48,068 bases of DNA, taken from positions 1-48,068 of the forward strand of contig DAOTVS010000175.1 of NCBI GenBank assembly GCA_034436375.1, written 5' to 3'. Of this stretch, positions 16,379 through 24,642 are shown one piece after another. The DNA comes from DAOTVS01 sp034436375. Lineage in GTDB: Bacteria > Chloroflexota > Anaerolineae > SpSt-313. The position numbers were made by a program, and so were the translations under genes. The notes under the pieces are model-generated. The model searched no databases. It was not told where the DNA came from and was given only the letters and a program-made list of their open reading frames with translations. The first letter of the stretch is position 1. Each line of letters begins with the position of its first letter.

Positions 16379-16581
16379 GGTATTATCAAGCTACCTATTT
16401 ATCACAGGCTTGCATCAGACCATGCGCCGCGGGCGCTACGCGGGCTCAAGGCACGTCTCTTGCACTTATCTATCTATCTCGCGGGGGATCGTCGGGCGCC
16501 AGCAAGCAAAGAGTAGAGCGCTTTGACGTCCAGCCAGGTTGGGTGCTGGGGTGTGCCAATGGCACACCCTTTTTTGTTTTT
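16379..16581 (+). ncRNA. Candidate small RNA or attenuated leader
   Basis: A strong promoter and a perfect intrinsic terminator bracket about 200 nt with no credible coding frame. Within it are possible stems GCGCC/GGCGC (near 16424-16436), CAAG/CTTG, CAAAG/CTTTG, and CCAGC/GCTGG. No plus-strand gene lies upstream that the terminator could serve. I could not match it to 6S, SRP RNA, RNase P RNA, tmRNA, a T-box or a known riboswitch. It could be a free small RNA or the terminated form of the leader of the gene at 16777. Confidence 0.5.
16549..16581 (+). terminator. Intrinsic terminator
   Basis: Perfect 9-bp stem GGGTGTGCC-aat-GGCACACCC followed by a 12-nt T-rich tract with one G. Confidence 0.88.
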
Positions 16582-16630
16582 CCTGGGCTCTGCCGGGCTT
16601 CCGGGTGCTGCGGTCTGAGACGAGCGGGAC

Positions 16631-16704
16631 GGGGTGATTCCCCCACAGCCGTTGATGGCGGGCCAGGCTACTGAGCTTGGGCCGGTCATCGACGCCCGTG
16701 GGGG
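16631..16704 (+). promoter_or_regulatory. Structured 5' leader upstream of the PIN/TRAM gene
   Basis: A long imperfect hairpin has arms 16640-16664 and 16680-16704, complementary at 20 of 25 positions, with a 15-nt loop. Its outer strand CCCCC can pair instead with GGGG at 16631-16634. Two mutually exclusive structures are therefore possible, 70 nt ahead of the start codon. Confidence 0.4.
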
Positions 16705-16776
16705 GCTCACAGGGGTGTCCCGTAAGGGGAGGCAGTTCGTCGACCGATCGCTGAACACCATGGGAGGAGGTATCAT

Positions 16777-17826
16777 GTGAGCCTAGAGCTGATACTCCGG
16801 ATTTCGGTCATGCTCTTGGGCGGGATCCTCGGCTGGCAGTTGGGTGGTCCACTCAGGGGTTTGCTCGAATCACCGTATGCCACCTACTATTCCCCGGCAA
16901 CGGCCATTTTGGGAGCCGGCCTCGGTTGGGTCCTTGCTCTCGAGCTCACCGTCAAGCCCTATCATGCCGTCCGTCTGCGTATCCGTCAGGTTCCGGCCCG
17001 CTACCTGGTGACAGGAATGGTAGGCCTGGTGGTAGGTTTGATCATCTCAGCACTTTTGGCCTTGCCGCTTTCTCTTCTGCCGGGGCTGCTGGGCGAGGTG
17101 TTACCTTTTGTCTCGGCCTTGATCCTGGGCATTCTGGGCATCACAACCATGGTGATGCGCGAGAAGGATATCTTGTCGATGGTGCGCCGCCTGACCTCGC
17201 GTGAGGGGGTCGGCGGGCAGGATGAGATCATTCTGGTCGATACCAGTGTGATCATAGACGGCCGCATTGCCGATATCTGTGCGACCGGCTTTATCAGTGG
17301 CACCCTGGTGGTGCCGCGTTTCATCCTGAACGAGTTGCAACACATTGCCGATTCCCCCGACGTCTTGCGCCGCAACCGGGGGCGCCGTGGCCTGGAGATC
17401 CTCAGCCGCCTGCAAAAGGATGCGGAGACGCGGGTTGAGATCTCGGAGGTTGATGTCGAAGGCGTGCGCGAGGTCGACAGCAAGCTGGTCAAGCTGGCGC
17501 GCGATATGAACTGCGCCATCATGACCAATGATTATAACCTGAATAGCGTGGCCAAGCTCCAGGGCGTCAAAGTGCTCAATATCAACGAGCTGGCCAACGC
17601 GGTCAAAGTGGTCGTCCTGCCCGGCGAACCCCTCACGGTACGTATCATCCAGGAAGGCAAAGAGATCGGCCAGGGTGTGGGTTATCTCGACGATGGCACG
17701 ATGGTGGTTGTAGAAGACGGCCGCCGCTTTATCGAGCAGGATGTCGAGGTGCTGGTGACCCGTGTGCTGCAGACGGTTGCGGGCCGCATGATTTTCGCCC
17801 AGCTAGAGGGTAAGGGCGGGCACTAA
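16777..17826 (+). CDS. PIN/TRAM-domain membrane protein (YacL-like)
   Basis: 349 residues. Four N-terminal membrane helices (to about residue 130) are followed by a PIN ribonuclease-like domain with the acidic cluster IILVDTSVIIDGRIADI and LARDMNCAIMTNDYNLN. A C-terminal TRAM domain (GYLDDGTMVVVEDGR) gives RNA binding. Homologues such as YacL sit next to ispD, ispF and cysS in many Gram-positives. The role is thought to be RNA cleavage or binding at the membrane. The start is GTG at 16777 with GGGAGGAGG 6 nt upstream. The overlapping ATG two bases earlier is followed at once by TGA and cannot be used. It is followed by cysS and rlmB on the same strand; ispD/ispF are absent here. Confidence 0.9.
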   Translation: MSLELILRISVMLLGGILGWQLGGPLRGLLESPYATYYSPATAILGAGLGWVLALELTVKPYHAVRLRIRQVPARYLVTGMVGLVVGLIISALLALPLSLLPGLLGEVLPFVSALILGILGITTMVMREKDILSMVRRLTSREGVGGQDEIILVDTSVIIDGRIADICATGFISGTLVVPRFILNELQHIADSPDVLRRNRGRRGLEILSRLQKDAETRVEISEVDVEGVREVDSKLVKLARDMNCAIMTNDYNLNSVAKLQGVKVLNINELANAVKVVVLPGEPLTVRIIQEGKEIGQGVGYLDDGTMVVVEDGRRFIEQDVEVLVTRVLQTVAGRMIFAQLEGKGGH

Positions 17827-17904
17827 CGAGGGTCAGAGGGAACCGATGGAACGCGTGGGAACTTAACGGAGTTCCCTTAGTTCTGTTGGTTCCCTCAGTT
17901 CTCG
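17827..17904. repeat. GGGAAC hairpin between PIN/TRAM gene and cysS
   Basis: Starting right after the stop codon, 17827-17863 pairs with 17870-17904 through the blocks CGAG/CTCG, GAGGGAACC/GGTTCCCTC, GAAC/GTTC and GGGAACT/AGTTCCC, with a 6-nt loop. There is no T-tract. It may be a REP-like element or an mRNA-stabilising stem. Confidence 0.6.
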
Positions 17905-17922
17905 TAATCTTGTGAGGTTATC

Positions 17923-19365
17923 ATGGCATTGCAAATCTACAACTCACTGACTCGGCAGAAAGAGCTCTTCGTCCCTTTGCATGAGGGGCGCGTCATGATG
18001 TATGTCTGCGGGCCCACCGTCTATGCCGATGCCCATATCGGCCACGGCAAGACGTACGTCAACTTTGATGTGGTCGTGCGCTATCTGCGCTACAGCGGCT
18101 ATCAGGTGCGCTATGTGCAGAACATCACCGACGTAGGCCATCTGCTCGATTCAGGTGAGGACCGTATTCTCAAGGGCGCGGCCCGCGAGCGCGTGGAGCC
18201 GATGGAGCTGGTAGAGCGCTACACGCGGCGCTATTTCGCCGATATGGACGCCCTCAACGTGCTGCGCCCCGATATCTCGCCGCGCGCTTCGGGGCACATC
18301 CCAGAGCAGATCGCCCTGGTCGAGCGGCTGCTGGAAAATGGGCACGCCTATGTGGTCAATGGCTCCGTCTATTTCGATGTGTCGAGCTGGCCCGACTATG
18401 GCAAGCTCTCGGGCCGCCGGGTAGAGGAATTGCTGGAGGGGACGCGCATCGAGGTCAACCCCGAGAAGCGCCACCCTGCCGATTTCGCCCTCTGGAAAAA
18501 GGCCGAGCCGGAGCACATCATGCGCTGGTCGAGCCCTTGGGGCGTGGGCTACCCCGGCTGGCATGTAGAGTGCTCGGCCATGTCGGTCCGCTACCTGGGC
18601 CAGCCCTTCGATATCCATGGCGGTGGGGTTGATAACAAGTTTCCCCACCACGAAGCCGAGGTAGCCCAGAGCGAGGCCGCCTATGGCGTCGATTTCGCGC
18701 GCATCTGGATGCACAACGGCATGGTCATGGTCAGCGGCCAGGAGATGCACAAGTCCCTGGGCAACTTTATGACTTTGCAGCAGGCGTTCGAGCGCTGGTC
18801 GCCCATGGCCGTCCGCTTCTTTATCGTCACCAGCCACTACCGCAGCCCACTGGATTTCACGACCGAGGCCATGGAGGCGGCTGCGCGCGGCCTGGACCGT
18901 CTGTGGGGCGGCGTGCGCGCTGTGCGCGAGCGCCTGAGCAAGGCCCCGGAAGGCCCGGCCGATGACGATGTGCTGGCCCTGTTGGAGGACCACAAGGCGC
19001 GTTTCCTGGCCGCCATGGATGATGATTTCAATACGTCGGGCGCCACGGGAGTGCTTTTTGAGCTGGTGCGCGCCACTAACGGCCTGCTGGCCATGCCCGA
19101 GCAGATCTCTCGCGAGACGCTTGCGGCCATCGATCACCTGTATCGTGAGCTGGGCGGCGACATCCTGGGTGTGGTGCCCGATGTCTTCCCCGAGCAGGGG
19201 ACGGGTGAGCTGGCCGATCAGTTGATAGAGCTCCTGCTCTCCACACGCCAGGATTTGCGGCAGGCCAAGCAATTTGCCCTGGCCGACCAGATCCGCAACC
19301 GCCTGGGCGAGATGGGCATCCAACTGGAGGATACAGCTGGTGGCACTCGCTGGCGCCGCGTCTAG
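17923..19365 (+). CDS. cysS: Cysteinyl-tRNA synthetase
   Basis: 480 residues, usual length. It charges tRNA-Cys with cysteine in the cytosol. Class I signatures: VCGPTVYADAHIGHG, with zinc-ligand Cys29 and the HIGH motif at 38-41, and EMHKSLGNFM as the KMSKS-type loop. Other zinc ligands are in GWHVECSAMS and FPHHEAEVAQSE, and HGGGVDNKFPHHE is the family hallmark. The C-terminal DALR-like helical domain and a short tail (FALADQIRNRLGEMGIQLED) are present, so the gene is complete. Its 3' end overlaps the start of rlmB. Confidence 0.97.
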   Translation: MALQIYNSLTRQKELFVPLHEGRVMMYVCGPTVYADAHIGHGKTYVNFDVVVRYLRYSGYQVRYVQNITDVGHLLDSGEDRILKGAARERVEPMELVERYTRRYFADMDALNVLRPDISPRASGHIPEQIALVERLLENGHAYVVNGSVYFDVSSWPDYGKLSGRRVEELLEGTRIEVNPEKRHPADFALWKKAEPEHIMRWSSPWGVGYPGWHVECSAMSVRYLGQPFDIHGGGVDNKFPHHEAEVAQSEAAYGVDFARIWMHNGMVMVSGQEMHKSLGNFMTLQQAFERWSPMAVRFFIVTSHYRSPLDFTTEAMEAAARGLDRLWGGVRAVRERLSKAPEGPADDDVLALLEDHKARFLAAMDDDFNTSGATGVLFELVRATNGLLAMPEQISRETLAAIDHLYRELGGDILGVVPDVFPEQGTGELADQLIELLLSTRQDLRQAKQFALADQIRNRLGEMGIQLEDTAGGTRWRRV

Positions 19366-20113
19366 AGGGCGCCCGCACGTGCGTGCGGGCGAGTTCCTCT
19401 ATGGCCGCAATGCGGTGCTCGAAGCCCTGCGCGCCGGGCGGCGGCGGGCCTACTATCTGGCGGTAGCCCGCGGCGTGCAGTCCAAAGGCTCGCTGCGCGA
19501 GATCCTGGAAGAGGTCGAGCGCCGCGGTGTGAGCGTACGCGAGGTGGAGCGCCAGGAGCTTGATCGCATGGCGCCGGGGAATCAGGGTGTGGCCCTCTAC
19601 ACCTCGCCCTATCCCTATGAGGATTTCGATGTCCTCACCGGCCGGGCCGGGCCGCAGGCGCTCTACCTGCTTCTCGACCTCATCGAGGATCCCCAGAACC
19701 TGGGTACGCTCCTCCGCACCGGCGAGGCCGTGCAGATCACGGGCGTGGTGATCCCCGAACACCGCGCCGCCGGCGTCACGCCGGCCGTGAGCAATGCCTC
19801 GGCAGGGGCAGTGGAGTACCTGTCCGTGGCCCAGGTGGGCAACCTGGTGCAGGCCATGGAGGCCCTCCGGGCAGCCGGCGTGTGGCTGGCAGGCGTGGAG
19901 GATGTGCCCGAGGCCCAGCCCTACGACCAGGCCGATTGGCGCGGCCCCCTGGCCATCATCGTGGGCAGCGAGGGCCGCGGCATGCGGCGCCTGGTGCGCG
20001 AGCACTGTGACTATATCGTGCGCCTGCCCATGGCAGGGCGCATCAACTCGCTGAACGCCGCCGTCGCTGGCTCGATCGTGCTCTATCATGCGTGGCGGAC
20101 TCGTAATAAGTAA
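19340..20113 (+). CDS. rlmB: 23S rRNA 2'-O-methyltransferase RlmB (TrmH/SpoU family)
   Basis: 257 residues from a GTG at 19340, chosen for GGAGG 9 nt upstream; a second GTG at 19379 is possible. The N-terminal substrate-binding domain opens EFLYGRNAVLEALRAGRR. The SPOUT domain has the three motifs: LIEDPQNLGTLLRT, IIVGSEGRGMRRL and LPMAGRINSLNAAVAGSI, which form the SAM-binding knot. Family members methylate the 2'-OH of G2251 in 23S rRNA; a tRNA target cannot be excluded. It overlaps cysS by 26 nt. The last codons (TRNK and stop) lie in the heptamer repeat arm at 20102-20138. Confidence 0.93.
   Translation: MALAGAASRGRPHVRAGEFLYGRNAVLEALRAGRRRAYYLAVARGVQSKGSLREILEEVERRGVSVREVERQELDRMAPGNQGVALYTSPYPYEDFDVLTGRAGPQALYLLLDLIEDPQNLGTLLRTGEAVQITGVVIPEHRAAGVTPAVSNASAGAVEYLSVAQVGNLVQAMEALRAAGVWLAGVEDVPEAQPYDQADWRGPLAIIVGSEGRGMRRLVREHCDYIVRLPMAGRINSLNAAVAGSIVLYHAWRTRNK
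19370..19391 (+). promoter_or_regulatory. Hairpin at the cysS/rlmB junction
   Basis: Perfect 9-bp stem CGCCCGCAC-gtgc-GTGCGGGCG just after the cysS stop and inside the 5' end of rlmB. It could affect rlmB translation. No T-tract. Confidence 0.5.
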
Positions 20114-20245
20114 TAAGTAACACGTAAGGTCGCCACCGCAAAAGGCTTGTCTGCTCTTCGCCAGCCTTGCCTAGACAAGGGATCGGAAGAACAGCGTTTA
20201 CCGCACGATGGCGACCTTACGTATTACTTATTACTTATTACTTAT
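20102..20245. repeat. Long inverted repeat built of heptamers (copy 2)
   Basis: The left arm 20102-20138 and right arm 20203-20245 are near-perfect reverse complements, apart from one extra repeat unit on the right. They consist of TAATAAG units plus the shared block ACGTAAGGTCGCCA, and enclose about 65 nt. The same block and unit type occur at 1276-1479. It fills most of the space between rlmB and the MFS array, and its left arm supplies the rlmB stop codon. Confidence 0.8.
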
Positions 20246-20271
20246 CATCTTCGCACCCAAAGGAACCCACC

Positions 20272-21555
20272 TTGCCCGACCTTGCAGAACGCGAAATGCG
20301 CCGGAACCAGGCGCTGATCCTGACGGACTATATCTCCTTCGGCATCGGCATGAGCTTTCTGGGACCCACAACTCTGTTGCCCAGCATTATCCGCCTGTTG
20401 GGAGGCAGCCCCGTGGCAGTTGGCGCCCTGGGCGCCATCCAATCTGGCGCCTGGCTTTTGCCACAGCTCGTGATCGGCCGCTACGTGGCCAATCGCCCTC
20501 TCGTCAAGCGGTGGGTGGTCGTTCCCCTGGCCATCAGCCGCTGTTGTTTGGGGCTCATCCCCCTGGCCCTTTTCCTCTTTGCCTTGCGCGCGCCGGATTG
20601 GGCTGTAGGGTTAATCTTGTTGGCCGTGCTCTTTTTCAACATCAATGATGCCCTGGGCTCTGTGCCCTGGTTCGATCTCATGGCCAAAGCCGTGCCGCCA
20701 GAGCGCCGTGGGCAGGTGATGGGCTGGGCCCAGGCTGTGGCCAGCTTCCTGGGCATTGGGGCGGGGCTGATCGTCGAGCGCGTGTTGGCCCGCCCCAACG
20801 CTTTTCCCTCGAGCTATACCCTGCTCACCCTGACGGGCGCCCTCATCTGCGGCATTTGCCCGATCGCCCTGGGGCTCATCCGCGAGCCTGCCGGCGCAAC
20901 AAATGGCCCTGCCCAGCCTGCCTGGGGCCAGTACCTGCCGCGCCTGGCGACGATCCTGCGCAGTGATGCGCGCTTTGCCTGGCTGACCGCCCTGCGCTGG
21001 CTCACCGGCCTGGCCGACATGGCAGCCGCCTTTTTCGTGCTCTACGCCACCGATCGCCTGGGTGTGCCGCAGGCGATGGTGGGCCTCTTTATCTCGGCCA
21101 GTGTGCTGGGCACCATGCTCTGTGGCGTCATTCTGGGGCCTCTGGGTGATCGCAAGGGCAATATCCTCATCATCCAGGTGCTGATCGGCCTGCGCTGCAT
21201 CACACCGACGCTGGCCCTGCTGGCCCCCCCGGCGGCGTCTCTGCACCCCTGGGTGGCGCCGGGCATGTTTATCCTGATCTTCCTGTTTATGGGCATGACC
21301 ACCACCTACATGCTCGGCTTTTACAACTATTTGCTCGAGATCGCGCCGGAGAGCGAGCGCATGACCTATATCAGCCTGTCCAATACGCTGGGTGGCGTGC
21401 TCCTCATCGCCCCGCTGTTTGCCGGATGGCTGGTGCAGGCGACCTCCTACGAGACACTCTTCCTCGTCGCCCTGGCTCTGGCGGCCTTGGGGCTACTCTT
21501 GAGCTTGCGTGGGCCGGCGCGGCAAAGGGCGGAGCAGGTGGTCGCCGGTGTCTGA
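20272..21555 (+). CDS. MFS transporter, array copy 1
   Basis: 427 residues from a TTG at 20272 (AAAGGA about 8 nt upstream; copy 3 also uses TTG). About 12 membrane helices. It starts MRRNQALILTDYISFGIGMS after a short acidic leader, followed by FLGPTTLLPSIIRLLGGSP and LLPQLVIGRYVANRP, which are conserved in all five copies. GPLGDRKGN in the central loop is an MFS motif-A relative. Substrate unknown; the family is mostly secondary exporters or importers driven by proton coupling. First of a five-gene tandem array, all on the plus strand. Confidence 0.88.
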   Translation: MPDLAEREMRRNQALILTDYISFGIGMSFLGPTTLLPSIIRLLGGSPVAVGALGAIQSGAWLLPQLVIGRYVANRPLVKRWVVVPLAISRCCLGLIPLALFLFALRAPDWAVGLILLAVLFFNINDALGSVPWFDLMAKAVPPERRGQVMGWAQAVASFLGIGAGLIVERVLARPNAFPSSYTLLTLTGALICGICPIALGLIREPAGATNGPAQPAWGQYLPRLATILRSDARFAWLTALRWLTGLADMAAAFFVLYATDRLGVPQAMVGLFISASVLGTMLCGVILGPLGDRKGNILIIQVLIGLRCITPTLALLAPPAASLHPWVAPGMFILIFLFMGMTTTYMLGFYNYLLEIAPESERMTYISLSNTLGGVLLIAPLFAGWLVQATSYETLFLVALALAALGLLLSLRGPARQRAEQVVAGV

Positions 21556-21565
21556 GCGAGGGGGA

Positions 21566-22840
21566 ATGGCTCTCACCGAACGAGGCGCTTCCCGCCGCAA
21601 TATCGTTCTCATCAGCACAGACAACGTGAGCTTTTGGATCGGCATGGCCTTCCTGGGGCCCACAACGGTCCTGCCTAACCTGATTCGTCTGTTGGGGGGC
21701 AGCCCCCTGGCGGTAGGTGTGTTGGGCGCCATCAACTCGGGCGGGTGGATGCTGCCGCAGTTCCTTGCCGGCCGCTTTATCGCGAACCGGCCCCTGGTGC
21801 AGCGCCGGGTCATCGTGCCTGCCTATGCCAGCCGCCTCTGCCTGGCCCTGGCCGCCGTGTCTCTGCTCCTGTTGGCCCCCCGCGCGCCCAGCCTGGCCGT
21901 GGCCGCCATCCTGCTCGGCTTTCTGGGCTTTACCGTGGGCGATGCGCTCTCAGGCATCGGTTGGGTGGAGCTGATGAGCAAGGTGGTCCCCCTCCCCATG
22001 CGGGGGCGCGTGTTGGGGGCGGGCCAGTCTCTTTCCAGCTTTTTCTCTATTGGAGCGGGGGTGCTCGTCGAGGCCATTCTGGCGCGGCCACAGCCCTTTG
22101 CGCAGAACCACGCGCTGCTCCTTGGTTTGGCTTCAGCCTTTACCCTGATCGGCACCACAGGCATCGCCCTCATCCGCGAGCCGCGTGCGCCGGTGGAGAG
22201 CGGGCCCATCCTGCCGTGGGGTGAGTACCTGCGGCGCCTGGGGATGATCCTGCGCCATGACCAGCGCTTTGCCCGCTTCATGGCCGTGCGTTGCCTGGCC
22301 GGCCTGGCTGATATGGCCGCTGCCTTTTATGTGCTCTTTGCCGTGAGCCGCCTGCACATCCGCGAGGATGCCGTGGGTCTATTCATCAGCGCAGGGGTGG
22401 TGGGTGGGCTGCTCTGCGGCGTGCTCCTGGGGACGCTGGGCGACCGGCGGGGCGCCGGTGCGGTGGTGCGGGTGGTGATGATCCTGCGTTGTACCTGCCC
22501 GGCGCTGGCCCTGCTGGCCCCTCTTGCCGCCGGGTGGGGCCCGCTCCCCCTGTTGGGGCTTTTCCTGCTCATCTTTGCCCTGGCCGGCATGGTCAACGGC
22601 GCCTTCATGGTCGGTTTTACCAACTATTTGCTGGAGATCGCCCCGGCCAGTGAGCGCTCGCTCTACATCGCTCTCGCCAACACCCTGTTGGGCCTGCTGA
22701 TCGCAGCGCCGGTGCTGGCCGGCTGGCTTGTGCAGGCGGCCGGCTACGAGCCGCTCTTTGCCCTGTCTCTGGGTGTGGCTGTGCTCGGGGCTGCGCTGGC
22801 CTGGCTGGGCCTGGAAGCCCGGCCGGCCCATGCGGGGTGA
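21566..22840 (+). CDS. MFS transporter, array copy 2
   Basis: 424 residues from an ATG at 21566, with GAGGGGG just upstream and 10 nt after the copy 1 stop. It shares with its neighbours SRRNIVLISTDNVSFWIGMA, TTVLPNLIRLLGGSPLAVG, GGWMLPQFLAGRFIANRP and GTLGDRRGAG in the central loop. About 12 helices. The stop at 22838 is followed in the same frame by the relic of another copy (22841-23146), so an ancestral fusion or deletion is likely. Substrate unknown. Confidence 0.88.
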   Translation: MALTERGASRRNIVLISTDNVSFWIGMAFLGPTTVLPNLIRLLGGSPLAVGVLGAINSGGWMLPQFLAGRFIANRPLVQRRVIVPAYASRLCLALAAVSLLLLAPRAPSLAVAAILLGFLGFTVGDALSGIGWVELMSKVVPLPMRGRVLGAGQSLSSFFSIGAGVLVEAILARPQPFAQNHALLLGLASAFTLIGTTGIALIREPRAPVESGPILPWGEYLRRLGMILRHDQRFARFMAVRCLAGLADMAAAFYVLFAVSRLHIREDAVGLFISAGVVGGLLCGVLLGTLGDRRGAGAVVRVVMILRCTCPALALLAPLAAGWGPLPLLGLFLLIFALAGMVNGAFMVGFTNYLLEIAPASERSLYIALANTLLGLLIAAPVLAGWLVQAAGYEPLFALSLGVAVLGAALAWLGLEARPAHAG

Positions 22841-23146
22841 GCTGGGCTCCCCTGGCACGAGTTCCTGCCCCGGCTGGCCGCCATCGTCTGCGCCGACCGC
22901 CGGCTCGTCTGGCTGCCGGTCGTGCGCTGGCTGGCCGCCCTGGCCGGTATAGCTGGCGCCTTTCACATCCTCGTCGCCGCCGAGCGCCTGCACCTGCGCG
23001 CCGACCTGGCCTGGCTGCTCATCAGCAGCGTGGCGTTTGGCCACCTGGGCGATCGCAAGGGGAATGTCTTCCTGATCATCCTCTCCCTGGCTCTGCCGCC
23101 TCCTGCATGCGCCTGCCGCCACGATGTCGCCGCAATGCGCAAGTGA
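22841..23146 (+). pseudogene. Decayed MFS transporter copy (central fragment)
   Basis: Directly after the copy 2 stop and in the same frame, about 90 codons encode LPWHEFLPRLAAIVCADRR, then VVRWLAALAGIAGAFHILVA, AERLHLRADLAWLLIS and HLGDRKGNVFLIIL. These match the middle of the neighbouring transporters (for example FLPRLVTILRTDTRF, VVRWLSGFADMASAFYVLYA in copy 3). The first six helices and the last few are missing. About ten residues before the GDRKG loop are deleted. No start with a ribosome site serves it. Confidence 0.8.
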
Positions 23147-23165
23147 TCTTGAGATACGCCCGTTT

Positions 23166-23194
23166 TTGGGGCCATGGGTGCAGTGTGGTATACT
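23166..23194 (+). promoter_or_regulatory. Possible promoter ahead of MFS copy 3
   Basis: TTGGGG, 17-nt spacer, TATACT, about 160 nt before the TTG start of copy 3. The -10 is good and the -35 weak. The rest of 23147-23352 shows no gene. Confidence 0.4.
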
Positions 23195-23352
23195 GGTCCT
23201 GATGACTGCCTGCAAGCTCTGTAACCCGCAGGTTCTCCGTTGCACGTGCCTCATGCCGCCCCCATCGTCATGCGCCTGGGCTTGGCTTTGGCAAGGTTTC
23301 CGTCCTCTGAAGACACGCCGGGCGCGACAGCCCACTGTGAGAGGGTACGACA

Positions 23353-24642
23353 TTGGCTGAGCTGACGGAAAGAGATATGCGCCGCAATGCGGCCATGCTG
23401 GTGCTCGACTATGGCGCATTTCAGGTAGGGGCCACCTTTCTGGGCACCACGACCGTTCTGCCTGCCCTGGTGCTCCTGTTGGGGGGCACGCCGCTGCATG
23501 TGGGCGCCCTCATGGCCATCCAGTCGGGCGGGTGGCTCTTGCCGCAGCTATTCGCCGGCCGGCAGGTGACCAACAAGCCACGCGTGCAGCGCTACATGCT
23601 CGTGGCGGCGGCCGTCAGCCGGGGCGCTTTTACGCTGCTTGCGCCAGCCCTTTTCCTGTTCGGCGTACACGCTCCAGCTGTGGCCCTGTGGGCGCTGCTG
23701 CTGGCTATGGCCGGCCTGTGGGTGGGCGACGCCGTAGCCAGTGTGGCCTGGTTCGAGGTGGTGGCCAAAGCCATCCCCAGCCGGATGCGCGGCCGGACGA
23801 TGGGTGGGGCGCAGTCACTGGCCAGCCTCATCGGCATCGGCATTGGCGGGCTGGTCAAGCTGATCCTCGATCAGCCGAACCCCTTTCCCATGAACCATGT
23901 GCTGCTGATGGCCCTCGCGGCGGCCTGTTTCTGGGTGTCGGAGTTGGCGCTGGCCCTGATCCGCGAGCCGGTCGGCATCGGTCACACCAATGAGCAGCCC
24001 GCCTGGAGCCAGTTTCTGCCCCGGCTGGTCACCATCCTGCGCACCGATACGCGTTTTGCCCGCGTGACGGTGGTGCGCTGGCTGAGCGGCTTTGCAGACA
24101 TGGCGAGCGCATTCTATGTGCTCTATGCCGCTACCCGCCTGCACATTCCAGCCTCGACCGTCGGCCTCTTTATCAGCGCGGGGGTTGCCGGCAGCTTCCT
24201 GAGCGGCGCTCTGCTCGGGCCGCTGGGAGACCGCCGGGGCTGCTCGAAGGTGATTCTGGCCAGCACGGTTTTCCGTTGCCTGTGCCCGGCCCTGGCCCTC
24301 TTTTCGCCAGTCGTGGCGCACATCCATACGTGGGGTGCGACAGCCATGCTGAGCCTGGTTTTTCTCGCCGGCGGCATCGCCAATGGCGCCAACTTTGTCG
24401 GCTACCAGAACTATACTCTGGAGATCGCCCCCCCGACAGAGCGCGCCACCTATGTGGGCCTGGCCAACACCCTGAGCGGCCTGCTGATGCTGGCGCCCCT
24501 GCTGGCCGGTATGTTGTTGGAGCTGACCTCCTACGAGTCGCTCTTTGTCATCTGCCTGGTCCTGGCCGTCCTGGCGCTCGTGGCGGCGCTGCGGGTGCCC
24601 GAGCCGCGCGTGCAGGCGGCCCTGGCGGAGAGCCAGCCGTGA
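23353..24642 (+). CDS. MFS transporter, array copy 3
   Basis: 429 residues, TTG start at 23353 with GAGGG about 8 nt upstream. The conserved opening is MRRNAAMLVLDYGAFQVGAT, then TTVLPALVLLLGGTPLHVG, GGWLLPQLFAGRQVTNKP and GPLGDRRGCS. About 12 helices. Its stop overlaps the GTG start of copy 4 (GTGA), so copies 3 and 4 are co-translated. The first gene after the relic, it may be transcribed from its own promoter. Substrate unknown. Confidence 0.88.
   Translation: MAELTERDMRRNAAMLVLDYGAFQVGATFLGTTTVLPALVLLLGGTPLHVGALMAIQSGGWLLPQLFAGRQVTNKPRVQRYMLVAAAVSRGAFTLLAPALFLFGVHAPAVALWALLLAMAGLWVGDAVASVAWFEVVAKAIPSRMRGRTMGGAQSLASLIGIGIGGLVKLILDQPNPFPMNHVLLMALAAACFWVSELALALIREPVGIGHTNEQPAWSQFLPRLVTILRTDTRFARVTVVRWLSGFADMASAFYVLYAATRLHIPASTVGLFISAGVAGSFLSGALLGPLGDRRGCSKVILASTVFRCLCPALALFSPVVAHIHTWGATAMLSLVFLAGGIANGANFVGYQNYTLEIAPPTERATYVGLANTLSGLLMLAPLLAGMLLELTSYESLFVICLVLAVLALVAALRVPEPRVQAALAESQP

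Noticed and set aside
16379..16777. T-box leader for cysS
   Set aside because: No antiterminator consensus (GGTGGNACC type) was found, and cysS is not the first gene.
19076..20089. Minus-strand frame of about 337 codons
   Set aside because: Antisense to cysS and rlmB, rich in His/Gly, no recognisable domain.
22838..22841. Programmed read-through of the TGA between MFS copy 2 and the relic
   Set aside because: Copy 2 is already full length, and the relic lacks most of the protein; decay explains it more simply.
22379..23419. Minus-strand frame of about 346 codons across the MFS relic
   Set aside because: Antisense to copy 2 and the relic; composition is that of a shadow frame.
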